Shown here: positions 44,274-52,223 of the stretch, one piece after another | How positions within the stretch are numbered: the stretch's first letter is position 1 | Layout of the letters: every line of letters begins with the position of its first letter | Source of the DNA: Pseudescherichia sp031979925 | Lineage (GTDB): Bacteria; Pseudomonadota; Gammaproteobacteria; Enterobacterales; Enterobacteriaceae | Direction of reading: 5' to 3' | NCBI RefSeq assembly: GCF_031979925.1 | Contig: NZ_DALZFB010000002.1 | Location: forward strand, 496,001-560,000 | Length of the DNA stretch: 64,000 nucleotides | Notes under the pieces: generated by a model | What the model was told of the DNA's origin: nothing | Seen by the model: only the letters and a program-made list of their open reading frames with translations | Database searches by the model: none | Position numbers and translations under genes: made by a program

Positions 44274-45206
44274 TCATTTTTGGCACAGATAATCATATAT
44301 TTTTAGTGTGTCTTCCTGACCGCAAAGGCGTGTCCCGTGGTTGATGGTCGCGGCGCTGCCAGCGGCGACGCCAAAGCGCACCATATCTTCCAGCGAGGCG
44401 TTTTCCGCCAGCTTCAGCGTCATTGCGCCCACCATGCTGTCACCTGCGCCCACCGTACTCTGGCTTTTAACCGGAGGGGGAACGACCTGCACGCACTGCT
44501 GCTCATCTACCCCCAGCGCGCCCTGTGGCCCGAGGGAGACCACAACGCGTTTAGCCTTGCCGCTATCAACCAGCTCCTGGGCGGCGCGACGGACATCATC
44601 CGGCTGAGTCAGATCCCGGTTGACCAGCGCGGCCAGCTCTTTTTGGTTAGGCTTCACCAGCTCGATACCGCCAATTTCCAGGGCAGCGGCCAGCGCGTCA
44701 CCGGAACTGTCAACGATGCAGCGGATGCCATTATTCTGCGCAGCCTTAATAAGCTGGCCCATTTTTTCCACTCGGACGCCCGGCGGCAGGCTACCGCTGA
44801 TCACCAGCAGTGAACCGCTTTCAATAGTGAGCACCTGCTCTTCAAGCTGGCGGAACTCGTCCTCGCTTAGCGCCGCGCCGGGCATCACAAAGCGGTACTG
44901 CTCGCCGCTGGTCTCAACGTGCACGTGCAGGTTCTGCCGCGTCCAGTCATGCGTGGCGACCTGGATCGTCGTGACCTTTTCATCAGCCAGCAGGGCGGTA
45001 AGATGTTCACCTGTCGCCCCACCCGCAGGGAAGATTGCCGTAGCGCGTCCGCCAAGATGCACGATGGCACGGGCCACATTAATCCCGCCGCCGCCAGGCT
45101 CAAAGACCGGCGCGGTGCAGCGTAATTTACCTTCGGGATAGATTTGCGGAGTCAGCGTCGCGCTGTCCAGCGACGGGGCCAGGGTCAGAGTATAGACTGC
45201 TGTCAT
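44274..45206 (-). CDS. pfkB: PfkB, 6-phosphofructokinase II
   Basis: The 310-residue ribokinase-family enzyme phosphorylates fructose 6-phosphate; it is the minor, ATP-inhibited phosphofructokinase. Family signatures are GGGGINVARAIVHLGG near residue 40 and the catalytic motif VGAGDSMVGAMTLKL near residue 255. I chose the ATG at 45206 because AGGAG lies six bases upstream; the ATG at 45212 directly abuts that site. E. coli PfkB has 309 residues. It is divergent from ydiY. Confidence 0.97.
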   Translation of the reverse strand: MTAVYTLTLAPSLDSATLTPQIYPEGKLRCTAPVFEPGGGGINVARAIVHLGGRATAIFPAGGATGEHLTALLADEKVTTIQVATHDWTRQNLHVHVETSGEQYRFVMPGAALSEDEFRQLEEQVLTIESGSLLVISGSLPPGVRVEKMGQLIKAAQNNGIRCIVDSSGDALAAALEIGGIELVKPNQKELAALVNRDLTQPDDVRRAAQELVDSGKAKRVVVSLGPQGALGVDEQQCVQVVPPPVKSQSTVGAGDSMVGAMTLKLAENASLEDMVRFGVAAGSAATINHGTRLCGQEDTLKIYDYLCQK

Positions 45207-45453
45207 TTTCATCTCCTTTCGCTTGGTTGTCCTAAGCCTGGCACTGAATCACCAGAAGGGAAAGTAAATAACAGCATGATTTTTCAAATAAATAACGATA
45301 AGCGTCAGGAGAGGGCATTATACGTTTATTGGGGGTTTGAGAGCGCTCTTATTCAAAAAACGAAAGAAGAATACATTGCTATGTTATTTGAGCCTTTTTA
45401 TAATTTGTTACCTTTCTTCAGATTGCTAAACATTGATCCTGAAGGAAGTTTCC

Positions 45454-45476
45454 AGGACCGTAGGTCCTCTTTTTTT
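45454..45476 (+). terminator. terminator-like hairpin in the ydiY leader
   Basis: AGGACC-GTA-GGTCCT is followed by CTTTTTTTT and lies only 22 bases before the ydiY ATG. It either ends a short upstream transcript or acts as an attenuator. A 73-codon frame (ATG 45276 to TAA 45495-45497) spans it and stops exactly before the ydiY ATG. The rest of the pfkB-ydiY gap shows no other gene. Confidence 0.7.
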
Positions 45477-45497
45477 TGCTGTACGGACTCTTTATAA

Positions 45498-46256
45498 ATG
45501 AAGCTTTTGAAGACAGTACCCGCTGTTGTTATCCTGGCGGGAGGCGTGCTTGCGTCGATGAATGCTGCCGCAGATGATACCGTTTTTACTGTCATGGACG
45601 ATCCCTCCTCAGCACAGAAACCCTTCGAAGGTAATGTGAATGCAGGCTACCTGAACCAGTCAGGTAATACCAAAAGTACCTCCCTGACCGCTGACTCAAC
45701 GCTGACCTGGTACGGTAATACTACCGCATGGTCGCTCTGGGGAAACGCCAGCAATACCTCTTCTAACGATGAGCGTTCTTCGGAAAAGTATGCAGTAGGC
45801 GGCCGAGCACGTTATAACGTGACCGACGCTGACTACGTGTTTGGTCAGGCAAGCTGGCTTACCGACCGCTACAACGGCTACCGTCAGCGTGATATTGTGA
45901 CCGCAGGTTATGGTCGTCAGTTCCTGAATGGTCCGGTGCACAGCCTGCGTTTTGAATTCGGTCCGGGTGTCCGTTATGACGAGTACACCGACGGCGATAG
46001 TGAAACACAGCCGCTGGGCTATGCCTCCGGCGCCTATGCCTGGCAGTTTACCGATAACGCTAAGTTTACTCAGGGCGTGTCGGTATTTGGTGCAGACGAT
46101 ACCACGGTTAACTCTGAGACCGCGCTGAACGTAGCCATTAACGAGCACTTTGGTCTGAAGCTGGCTTACAACGTAACGTGGAACTCTGAGCCGCCGGCAT
46201 CCGCCCCGGAGCATACCGATCGTCGTACCGTCATTTCGCTCGGCTATAAAATGTAA
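45498..46256 (+). CDS. ydiY: YdiY, DUF481 outer-membrane-type beta-barrel protein
   Basis: The 252-residue protein has the length of E. coli YdiY. A signal peptide ends near residue 25 (NAAADD). The mature part is made of alternating beta strands (GYLNQSGNTKSTSLTADSTL, LRFEFGPGVRYDEYTDG) and ends in SLGYKM, as expected for a salt-induced outer-membrane DUF481 barrel. Its own ribosome binding site is poor (GGACTCTTTATAA), and a terminator-like hairpin lies directly upstream, which points to regulated expression. Function is unknown; E. coli ydiY is reported to respond to acid. Confidence 0.93.
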   Translation: MKLLKTVPAVVILAGGVLASMNAAADDTVFTVMDDPSSAQKPFEGNVNAGYLNQSGNTKSTSLTADSTLTWYGNTTAWSLWGNASNTSSNDERSSEKYAVGGRARYNVTDADYVFGQASWLTDRYNGYRQRDIVTAGYGRQFLNGPVHSLRFEFGPGVRYDEYTDGDSETQPLGYASGAYAWQFTDNAKFTQGVSVFGADDTTVNSETALNVAINEHFGLKLAYNVTWNSEPPASAPEHTDRRTVISLGYKM

Positions 46257-46432
46257 TTGATTTTGGGCCGGTTATTCCGGCCCGCTTCGAATTATCTTTC
46301 CGTGCTATTAAACCCTGCAACATCGTTTTATTTCCTCTGGAAAAGAGTTTCTCCTTTTTCTCTCCACAATTCCCTCTGCTGCAACACGTTCAATTTATTT
46401 GACACTTTTTGATAAATAAACTGACTAGGCAA

Positions 46433-46456
46433 AAATGTGATCTGGATCTACACTTT
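46433..46456 (+). promoter_or_regulatory. candidate CRP site upstream of the small secreted protein
   Basis: AAATGTGATCTGGATCTACA contains a perfect left half of the CRP consensus (AAATGTGATCT) and an imperfect right half with one inserted base. It lies about 60 bases upstream of the next gene, in AT-rich DNA with a TTGACA at 46399-46404. Confidence 0.45.
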
Positions 46457-46516
46457 ACGCACAGGCAAAAAAAAGCCTCCGCAATAATGTACTAATTCAA
46501 ATAGAGAAGAAACATT

Positions 46517-46750
46517 ATGAAAACAATGAAAACACTCGCCGCCGCCACGGTGCTTTCCGCACTCTCATTTGGCGCATTCGCGGCTCAGCCAAGCTATAAC
46601 ACTGCCAGTCAAACCACCTACCCAAGCGCTACGTTTAACGCCGCGGATATTGAAGCTGGCTCGAATATTCAGCCCGGCTCGCAGAATACCGGACGCTCTA
46701 CGGATGATGCTTTCGACGTGCATACTCTGGTTGCCGGTGAATGGTATTAA
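46517..46750 (+). CDS. small secreted protein of unknown family
   Basis: The 77-residue precursor starts MKTMKTLAAATVLSALSFGA and has a signal peptide ending at FAA near residue 22. The mature 55 residues are polar, rich in Ser, Thr, Asn and Ala (PSYNTASQTTYPSATFNAAD), and end with a hydrophobic VAGEWY. The signal peptide looks like those of DUF1471/YhcN-type stress proteins, but the mature region does not. I do not recognise it. AGAGAAGAAAC lies before the ATG, and a strong terminator follows. Codon use is like the backbone. Confidence 0.7.
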   Translation: MKTMKTLAAATVLSALSFGAFAAQPSYNTASQTTYPSATFNAADIEAGSNIQPGSQNTGRSTDDAFDVHTLVAGEWY

Positions 46751-46808
46751 TGGATTTAGCCTTTAGCAATAATTGCTTTTTTACATCCGGGCGTCAGCCT
46801 GATTAAGT

Positions 46809-46840
46809 AAAAAACCGGAGCATGCTGTCCCGGTTTTTTT
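46809..46840. terminator. bidirectional terminator between the secreted protein and the flagellin gene
   Basis: ACCGG and CCGGT pair around an AGCATGCT palindrome, with A residues on the left and seven T residues on the right. It can serve both convergent genes. Confidence 0.8.
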
Positions 46841-46879
46841 ATATCTGTCATTCTGCGTAAAGTTTTCTCATTATTGTAT

Positions 46880-48331
46880 TTAGCTACGTAATAAAGAAAG
46901 CAGGTTCTCAGGTGCCTGATTCGCTATTTTCAATACCGCGTTTTGACTCTCCTGCAAAATTTGCGCTTTGAGCATTTTACTGGTTTCCAGAGCATAATCA
47001 GCGTCCTGGATCCGGCTTTGCGCTGACTGCGTTGCAATCTTCTGCTGCGCCAGTACCGATTTGCTGGACTCAAAGCGATTAATAGCCGCGCCATACTGCG
47101 AGCGGTAACCATCTACCTTTGCCAGTGCCCTGTCGAGCGAACCCATTGCCGAGCGAGCCGACTGCACGGTATCCAGTCGTGCATCATTGATACCCAGCGT
47201 CTTGGTATCCGCGGGGGTGGTATCCAGCGTGGCGGTCTCGATTTGATCGCCAAAGTTGGCGCTGGTGACCACCTGATAGGGGATACTCTTCTTCGGCGGT
47301 ACCGCAGGCTGGGCGGTCGGTGCCTCCAGATTTCCCCAGGTCATGTTTGCAGTAAATGCACCATTGCCGACTACAACGACGAGCAGATCCTCTTTAACGT
47401 TATCAATCGTTACCCGCTCTAGCAGATTTGAACCATTGCTACCGTCGTTAAACCCGCCGTTGGTGCTGTCCTCATAGCGATCACCATCTCCACTATAGGC
47501 AATGTTCATACCTTTGTAGCTCACAGATTCACTGCCGTTGATATCCCAGGCTGCACCGCCCGAAATAAGCATGGAATCATCATAAGCGGCATCGCTCTTG
47601 AAACCATTAGCTTCGGTGAGAAGGTTTGTGTCGGCGCTAGCGGAGTCGGTAATCCCTTTACTGACCCATGTGAAATCCGGATCGCTGTCGTTAATGGGGG
47701 TGCCCGCCAGATGTTTACCATCACGAGTAAAGATCTGAATATCATCATCCGCGCCAAGGGAGTTGATGGTAATAGCGATATTGGTCGAACCGGCCGGAAT
47801 ATAGGCCAGCGGAACGATGCCTGAACTGAAAGAGTAGTCCTTGCTGGCCACCGGGAATTTGGTACTTACTGGAGCGACGTTGCCGAGCAGAGCAGGCTGC
47901 AACTCGGGACTGTCGGTAGCCAGTGGATAAAGACCAAAGATCTCTGTACCTTCAGAGATGCTGTCGATCCCGGCGAGAATGCTGGCGAATTCGTTTTGGA
48001 TGCTGGCGCGATCGCTCTCCGAGAGCGAGTCGTTCACCGACTGGATAGCAAGACCTTTGGCCCGAATAAGCATCGAGCTTATTGAACCGAGACTGCTCTC
48101 TGCGGTTTGCGCAAGGCTGATGGCATCATCAAGCCCGCGGGAAACCACAGTATCAGCGTTTATGTTTGCGCCCATCCGATTGGCAATAGCAAGACCTGCG
48201 GCATCATCCTTGGCACCATTAATCCGCAGTCCGGAGGCGAGCCTTTCGATCGATTGCTGAAGGATCGATGAGGTTCCCGACCGGGCTTTGAGACTCAGGC
48301 CTGCAATAGCGTTATGATTTATCGATTGCAT
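46880..48331 (-). CDS. orphan flagellin-like protein with unusual central domain
   Basis: The 483-residue protein has intact flagellin ends. The N-terminal D0/D1 region (MQSINHNAIAGLSLKARSGT, SIERLASGLRINGAKDDAAG, residues 1-140) and the C-terminal D1/D0 region (residues 370-483, ending APENLLSLLRS) resemble FliC-type filaments. The central residues, about 145-360, are not a usual D2/D3. They read as a beta-rich Asp/Gly/Ser-rich module (SLGADDDIQIFTRDGKHLAG, YSGDGDRYEDSTNGG, LLVVVVGNGAFTANMTW) reminiscent of pre-peptidase C-terminal or proprotein-convertase-like beta sandwiches. The start at 48331 has only a weak binding site; TTG at 48358 is an alternative. A sigma-28 type promoter lies upstream. 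No other flagellar structural gene is nearby. Confidence 0.85.
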   Translation of the reverse strand: MQSINHNAIAGLSLKARSGTSSILQQSIERLASGLRINGAKDDAAGLAIANRMGANINADTVVSRGLDDAISLAQTAESSLGSISSMLIRAKGLAIQSVNDSLSESDRASIQNEFASILAGIDSISEGTEIFGLYPLATDSPELQPALLGNVAPVSTKFPVASKDYSFSSGIVPLAYIPAGSTNIAITINSLGADDDIQIFTRDGKHLAGTPINDSDPDFTWVSKGITDSASADTNLLTEANGFKSDAAYDDSMLISGGAAWDINGSESVSYKGMNIAYSGDGDRYEDSTNGGFNDGSNGSNLLERVTIDNVKEDLLVVVVGNGAFTANMTWGNLEAPTAQPAVPPKKSIPYQVVTSANFGDQIETATLDTTPADTKTLGINDARLDTVQSARSAMGSLDRALAKVDGYRSQYGAAINRFESSKSVLAQQKIATQSAQSRIQDADYALETSKMLKAQILQESQNAVLKIANQAPENLLSLLRS

Positions 48332-48369
48332 GTGTGTGTCGCGATGCTGTTTGCCCAATGTAGGCTATA

Positions 48370-48396
48370 ACATCGGCAAAATTTAGCTTAACTTTA
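48370..48396 (-). promoter_or_regulatory. sigma-28 (FliA) type promoter of the orphan flagellin
   Basis: On the minus strand, TAAAGTTA (48396-48389) and GCCGATGT (48377-48370) are separated by 11 bases, matching the class 3 flagellar consensus TAAAGTTT-N11-GCCGATAA with three mismatches. A transcript would start near 48363, about 32 bases before the ATG at 48331. Confidence 0.85.
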
Positions 48397-48536
48397 AAAA
48401 ATATTGCTTACAAAAACGGCAGCACCGGGCGCTCAATCGCGTAATTATCGATAGAGTGCGCCGGATCGCTTGACGTTAACAGGGTTTTTCTATGTGCTAT
48501 GCCTTTAAATTCAGAGACAAGCGGAAAGAGGGCACT

Positions 48537-48758
48537 ATGGGAAACCAGGCAAAAGAGAGCGAGCTGTATGATGAGATGTGCCGCGTTGTGGGTAAAGTGG
48601 TGCTGGAGATGCGTGATTTAGGCCAGGAGCCAAAGCATATTGTGATTGCCGGCGTGCTGCGTACATCGCTGGCTAACCAGCGAATTAAGCGCAGTGAACT
48701 CTCGCGTCAGGCTATGGAGACAGTCATTAACGCTCTCGTTCCTGAAGGCAAAGCCTGA
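48537..48758 (+). CDS. fumD: FumD, small fumarase D family protein
   Basis: The 73-residue protein matches E. coli FumD (YdhZ, 69 residues), including ELYDEMCRVVGKVVLEMRDL and KHIVIAGVLRTSLAN. Fumarase activity has been reported for the E. coli protein, but its tiny size and small helical fold leave its physiological role open. The ATG at 48537 follows AGAGGG; the frame reaches 48492 without a better site. In E. coli K-12 it lies elsewhere (ydh region); here it sits between an orphan flagellin and thrS. Confidence 0.88.
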   Translation: MGNQAKESELYDEMCRVVGKVVLEMRDLGQEPKHIVIAGVLRTSLANQRIKRSELSRQAMETVINALVPEGKA

Positions 48759-48767
48759 ACAGCGAAA

Positions 48768-48792
48768 AGGCCTCTTACGAAGCCTTTATTTA
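48768..48792 (+). terminator. terminator of fumD
   Basis: AAAAGGC and GCCTTTA-TTT pair around a nine-base loop, directly after fumD and against the end of the convergent zinc-ribbon gene. Confidence 0.6.
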
Positions 48793-48963
48793 ATTTGTCA
48801 CTTTATTGATCTGCTTAGTGATGGGAATGCACATCGATGCGGTAAGGCGTTCCCCGCAGGTTGCACATACTGCACCATGAGGAAGCTTTTTCTCAGCGTG
48901 ATAAGTTGAAAACTGAAACCTAAGGCCATTGCAGACGGGACACTGAAATTTGAGGTTAATAAT
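48790..48963 (-). CDS. YmcF/YnfQ-like zinc-ribbon microprotein with apparent AUU start
   Basis: The minus-strand frame encodes 57 residues. Two cysteine pairs, CPVC (near residue 8) and CATC (near residue 33), are spaced as in a zinc ribbon. The pattern LKFQCPVCNGLRFQFSTYHA followed by GAVCATCGERL resembles the small cold-shock proteins YmcF and YnfQ of E. coli. No ATG, GTG or TTG lies in frame between the upstream stop and the first Cys. GGAGGGG (48972-48966) lies just before two AUU codons at 48963 and 48960; the second has the best spacing (7 bases). At least one E. coli family member is reported to start at a non-AUG codon. The protein is too short and starts too unusually for standard gene callers. 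Confidence 0.72.
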   Translation of the reverse strand: MINLKFQCPVCNGLRFQFSTYHAEKKLPHGAVCATCGERLTASMCIPITKQINKVTN

Positions 48964-49367
48964 AACCCCTCCGGTCCGTTGAGTGGAAACACTACCCTAA
49001 CACGTCTATTTGCCCTTGAGGGATATATCGTCGAGTAAATAGCGCTTTTTTTGTCAAGATGTCGACTACGCGCCGATTTATACGCTTAATAGACGTTATT
49101 ACTTTTATTGATAAGGCATTTCATTTTTTAATTTTACACATTTATTACAATTAACCTGATTATATCCCTTGAAATAGTTAATGCAGCCCCCCATACCTTA
49201 CCAGATTGCAACGCTAGCCTTTTAACTCACTGATTAGACGTGTAGTATCGGGGGTGAGCTTATCAACAGCAGAGCAGGGTGCAGCGTAATTTCTGTACAA
49301 ATTCGTCAGAGTGAAGACGAAAACCTGATTTAAGCCGTTGATAATAATTTGAAAAATAGTTTTGTAT
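48964..49367. other. 404-base region between the zinc-ribbon gene and the thrS operator
   Basis: No gene is seen. The first part would form the minus-strand leader of the zinc-ribbon gene, including a TTGACA at about 49058-49053 on that strand. The second part holds the thrS promoter region on the plus strand and the upstream domains of its long mRNA leader. The DNA is AT-rich. Confidence 0.5.
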
Positions 49368-49388
49368 GTGACCTTTCGTGGGGGTCAC
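49368..49388 (+). promoter_or_regulatory. thrS translational operator (anticodon-like hairpin)
   Basis: GTGACC and GGTCAC enclose the nine-base loop TTTCGTGGG. The CGT in the loop (49377-49379) imitates a threonine anticodon. It lies 22 bases before the thrS ATG. In E. coli, threonyl-tRNA synthetase binds this structure and represses its own translation. Confidence 0.9.
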
Positions 49389-49410
49389 CACTGCAAATAG
49401 AGGATCTCAC

Positions 49411-51339
49411 ATGCCTGTAATTACCCTTCCTGACGGCAGCCAACGCCAGTTCGATCGCCCTGTTAGCCCTATGGATGTTGCCCTTGATATCGGTCCTGGC
49501 CTGGCGAAAGCCTGCATCGCCGGTCGCGTTGACGGCGAGCTGGTTGATGCCAGCGATCTTATCGAAAACGATGCGCAGCTGGCGATTATTACCGCCAAAG
49601 ATGAGGATGGTCTGGAAATTATCCGCCACTCCTGTGCGCACCTGTTAGGTCATGCCATCAAACAGCTGTGGCCTAATGCCAAAATGGCTATCGGTCCGGT
49701 TGTTGATAACGGCTTCTATTACGATATCGATCTTGACCACACGCTGACTCAGGAAGATATCGACGCGCTCGAAAAGCGTATGCACGAGCTCGCCGAAACT
49801 AACTACAACGTTATTAAGAAAAAGGTCAGCTGGCACGAAGCGCGTGAAACCTTCGTTGCGCGCGGCGAAAGCTATAAAGTGACCATTCTTGATGAGAACA
49901 TCGCGCATGACGACAGGCCAGGCCTGTATCATCATGAAGAGTACATCGACATGTGCCGCGGTCCGCACGTGCCAAATATGCGCTTCTGCCATCACTTCAA
50001 GCTGATGAAAATTGCAGGGGCCTACTGGCGTGGCGACAGCAACAATAAAATGTTGCAGCGTATCTACGGTACGGCGTGGGCAGATAAAAAAGCGTTGAAC
50101 GCTTATCTGCAGCGTCTGGAAGAGGCCGCGAAACGCGACCACCGCAAAATTGGTAAGCAGCTCGACCTGTATCATATGCAGGAAGAGGCACCGGGCATGG
50201 TTTTCTGGCATAATGACGGCTGGACTATCTTCCGTGAGCTGGAGACCTTTGTACGCTCCAAGCTGAAAGCGTACCAGTATCAGGAAGTAAAAGGCCCGTT
50301 CATGATGGACCGTGTGCTGTGGGAAAAAACCGGCCACTGGGACAACTACAAAGATGCGATGTTCACCACCTCTTCCGAGAACCGTGAGTACTGCATCAAG
50401 CCCATGAACTGCCCTGGCCACGTGCAAATTTTCAATCAGGGACTAAAATCCTACCGCGACCTGCCATTACGTATGGCGGAGTTTGGTAGCTGCCACCGTA
50501 ACGAGCCATCAGGTGCGTTGCATGGCCTGATGCGCGTGCGCGGGTTCACTCAGGATGACGCACATATCTTCTGTACGGAAGATCAGGTGCGTGATGAAGT
50601 GAACGCCTGTATTCGTATGGTCTACGATATGTACAGCACCTTTGGCTTCGAAAAGATCGTGGTCAAACTCTCTACTCGTCCGGAAAAGCGTATCGGCAGC
50701 GACGAGACATGGGATCGTGCTGAGGCGGATTTAGCAGTCGCGCTGGAAGAGAACAACATCCCGTTTGAGTATCAGGTGGGTGAAGGCGCGTTCTACGGTC
50801 CGAAAATTGAATTTACCCTGTATGACTGCCTCGATCGTGCATGGCAGTGCGGTACGGTACAGCTGGACTTCTCCCTGCCGTCTCGTTTGAGCGCCTCCTA
50901 TGTAGGTGAAAACAACGAGCGTCAGGTACCAGTAATGATCCACCGCGCCATTCTTGGGTCACTGGAGCGCTTTATCGGCATCCTGACCGAAGAGTTTGCG
51001 GGCTTCTTCCCGACCTGGCTTGCGCCAGTGCAGGTTGTAGTCATGAACATTACCGATTCTCAGGCCGATTACGTTAACGAATTGACGCGTAAACTACAAA
51101 ATGCGGGCATTCGTGTAAAAGCGGACTTGAGAAACGAGAAGATTGGCTTTAAAATCCGCGAGCACACTTTACGTCGTGTCCCTTATATGCTGGTTTGTGG
51201 TGACAAAGAGGTTGAGGCCGGCAAAGTAGCCGTGCGTACCCGTCGCGGTAAAGACCTGGGTAGCCTGGACGTAAATGATGTTATCGAGAAGCTGCAACAA
51301 GAGATTCGCAGCCGCAGTCTTCAACAACTGGAGGAATAA
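49411..51339 (+). CDS. thrS: ThrS, threonyl-tRNA synthetase
   Basis: The 642-residue class II synthetase, identical in length to E. coli, has an N-terminal TGS domain (MPVITLPDGSQRQF), an editing domain with the HSCAHLLGHA and MCRGPHVPN motifs, the catalytic core (motif 2 in FGSCHRNEPSGALHG; zinc Cys in KPMNCPGH), and a C-terminal anticodon domain. The ATG at 49411 follows AGAGGA and the operator hairpin. A GTG-proximal extension from 49378 overlaps the operator and is rejected. infC follows after three bases. Confidence 0.98.
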   Translation: MPVITLPDGSQRQFDRPVSPMDVALDIGPGLAKACIAGRVDGELVDASDLIENDAQLAIITAKDEDGLEIIRHSCAHLLGHAIKQLWPNAKMAIGPVVDNGFYYDIDLDHTLTQEDIDALEKRMHELAETNYNVIKKKVSWHEARETFVARGESYKVTILDENIAHDDRPGLYHHEEYIDMCRGPHVPNMRFCHHFKLMKIAGAYWRGDSNNKMLQRIYGTAWADKKALNAYLQRLEEAAKRDHRKIGKQLDLYHMQEEAPGMVFWHNDGWTIFRELETFVRSKLKAYQYQEVKGPFMMDRVLWEKTGHWDNYKDAMFTTSSENREYCIKPMNCPGHVQIFNQGLKSYRDLPLRMAEFGSCHRNEPSGALHGLMRVRGFTQDDAHIFCTEDQVRDEVNACIRMVYDMYSTFGFEKIVVKLSTRPEKRIGSDETWDRAEADLAVALEENNIPFEYQVGEGAFYGPKIEFTLYDCLDRAWQCGTVQLDFSLPSRLSASYVGENNERQVPVMIHRAILGSLERFIGILTEEFAGFFPTWLAPVQVVVMNITDSQADYVNELTRKLQNAGIRVKADLRNEKIGFKIREHTLRRVPYMLVCGDKEVEAGKVAVRTRRGKDLGSLDVNDVIEKLQQEIRSRSLQQLEE

Positions 51340-51342
51340 GGT

Positions 51343-51885
51343 ATTAAAGGCGGAAAACGAGTTCAAACGGCGCGTCCCAATCGTATTAATGGCGAGATTC
51401 GCGCCACGGAAGTTCGCTTAACTGGTCTGGAAGGCGAGCAGCTTGGCATTGTGAGTCTGAGAGAGGCTCTGGAAAAAGCTGAAGAAGCCGGGGTCGATTT
51501 AGTTGAAATTAGCCCTAACGCCGAGCCGCCCGTTTGCCGTATAATGGATTACGGCAAGTTCCTCTATGAAAAGAGCAAATCTTCTAAGGAACAGAAGAAG
51601 AAGCAAAAAGTTATCCAGGTTAAGGAAATTAAGTTCCGACCTGGTACAGATGAAGGCGACTATCAGGTAAAACTCCGCAGCCTGATTCGCTTTCTCGAAG
51701 AGGGCGATAAGGCCAAGATCACGCTGCGTTTCCGCGGTCGTGAGATGGCCCACCAACAGATCGGTATGGAAGTGCTTAACCGCGTGAAAGAAGATCTGAA
51801 TGAACTGGCAGTAGTCGAATCCTTCCCAACGAAGATCGAAGGCCGCCAGATGATTATGGTGCTTGCTCCTAAGAAGAAACAGTAA
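51343..51885 (+). CDS. infC: InfC, translation initiation factor IF-3, AUU start
   Basis: The 180-residue factor begins at the rare start codon ATT (51343-51345), three bases after thrS, preceded by GGAGGAATAAGGT. The reading frame from ATT gives IKGGKRVQTARPNRINGEIR, the canonical IF-3 N-terminus; starting at the first ATG- or GTG-type codon (51451) would remove the first third of the N-domain. IF-3 discriminates against non-AUG starts, so the AUU lets the protein repress its own translation. The linker and C-domain (KKKQKVIQVKEIKFRPGTDE) are intact. Confidence 0.98.
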   Translation: MKGGKRVQTARPNRINGEIRATEVRLTGLEGEQLGIVSLREALEKAEEAGVDLVEISPNAEPPVCRIMDYGKFLYEKSKSSKEQKKKQKVIQVKEIKFRPGTDEGDYQVKLRSLIRFLEEGDKAKITLRFRGREMAHQQIGMEVLNRVKEDLNELAVVESFPTKIEGRQMIMVLAPKKKQ

Positions 51886-51902
51886 GGCCATCAAGTAATC
51901 AT

Positions 51903-51927
51903 ACCTGTGGGCCACAAGCTCACAGGT
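51903..51927 (+). promoter_or_regulatory. hairpin in the rpmI leader, part of the L20 operator region
   Basis: ACCTGTG and CACAGGT enclose an 11-base loop between infC and rpmI. In E. coli this intergenic region contains the site through which ribosomal protein L20 represses rpmI and rplT translation; I infer the same role here. Confidence 0.65.
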
Positions 51928-51954
51928 CTGGTTCGCCTTTGTTTCGTTTATTAA

Positions 51955-52176
<222 letters not shown>

Positions 52177-52223
52177 GTCGTTTACCTTTTAACCTTTTTT
52201 AAGAATAGATACAGGAGAGCATC

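Noticed and set aside
45144..45275. N-terminal extension of the frame ahead of ydiY
   Set aside because: It runs back into pfkB antisense sequence; only the part after ATG 45276 merits attention.
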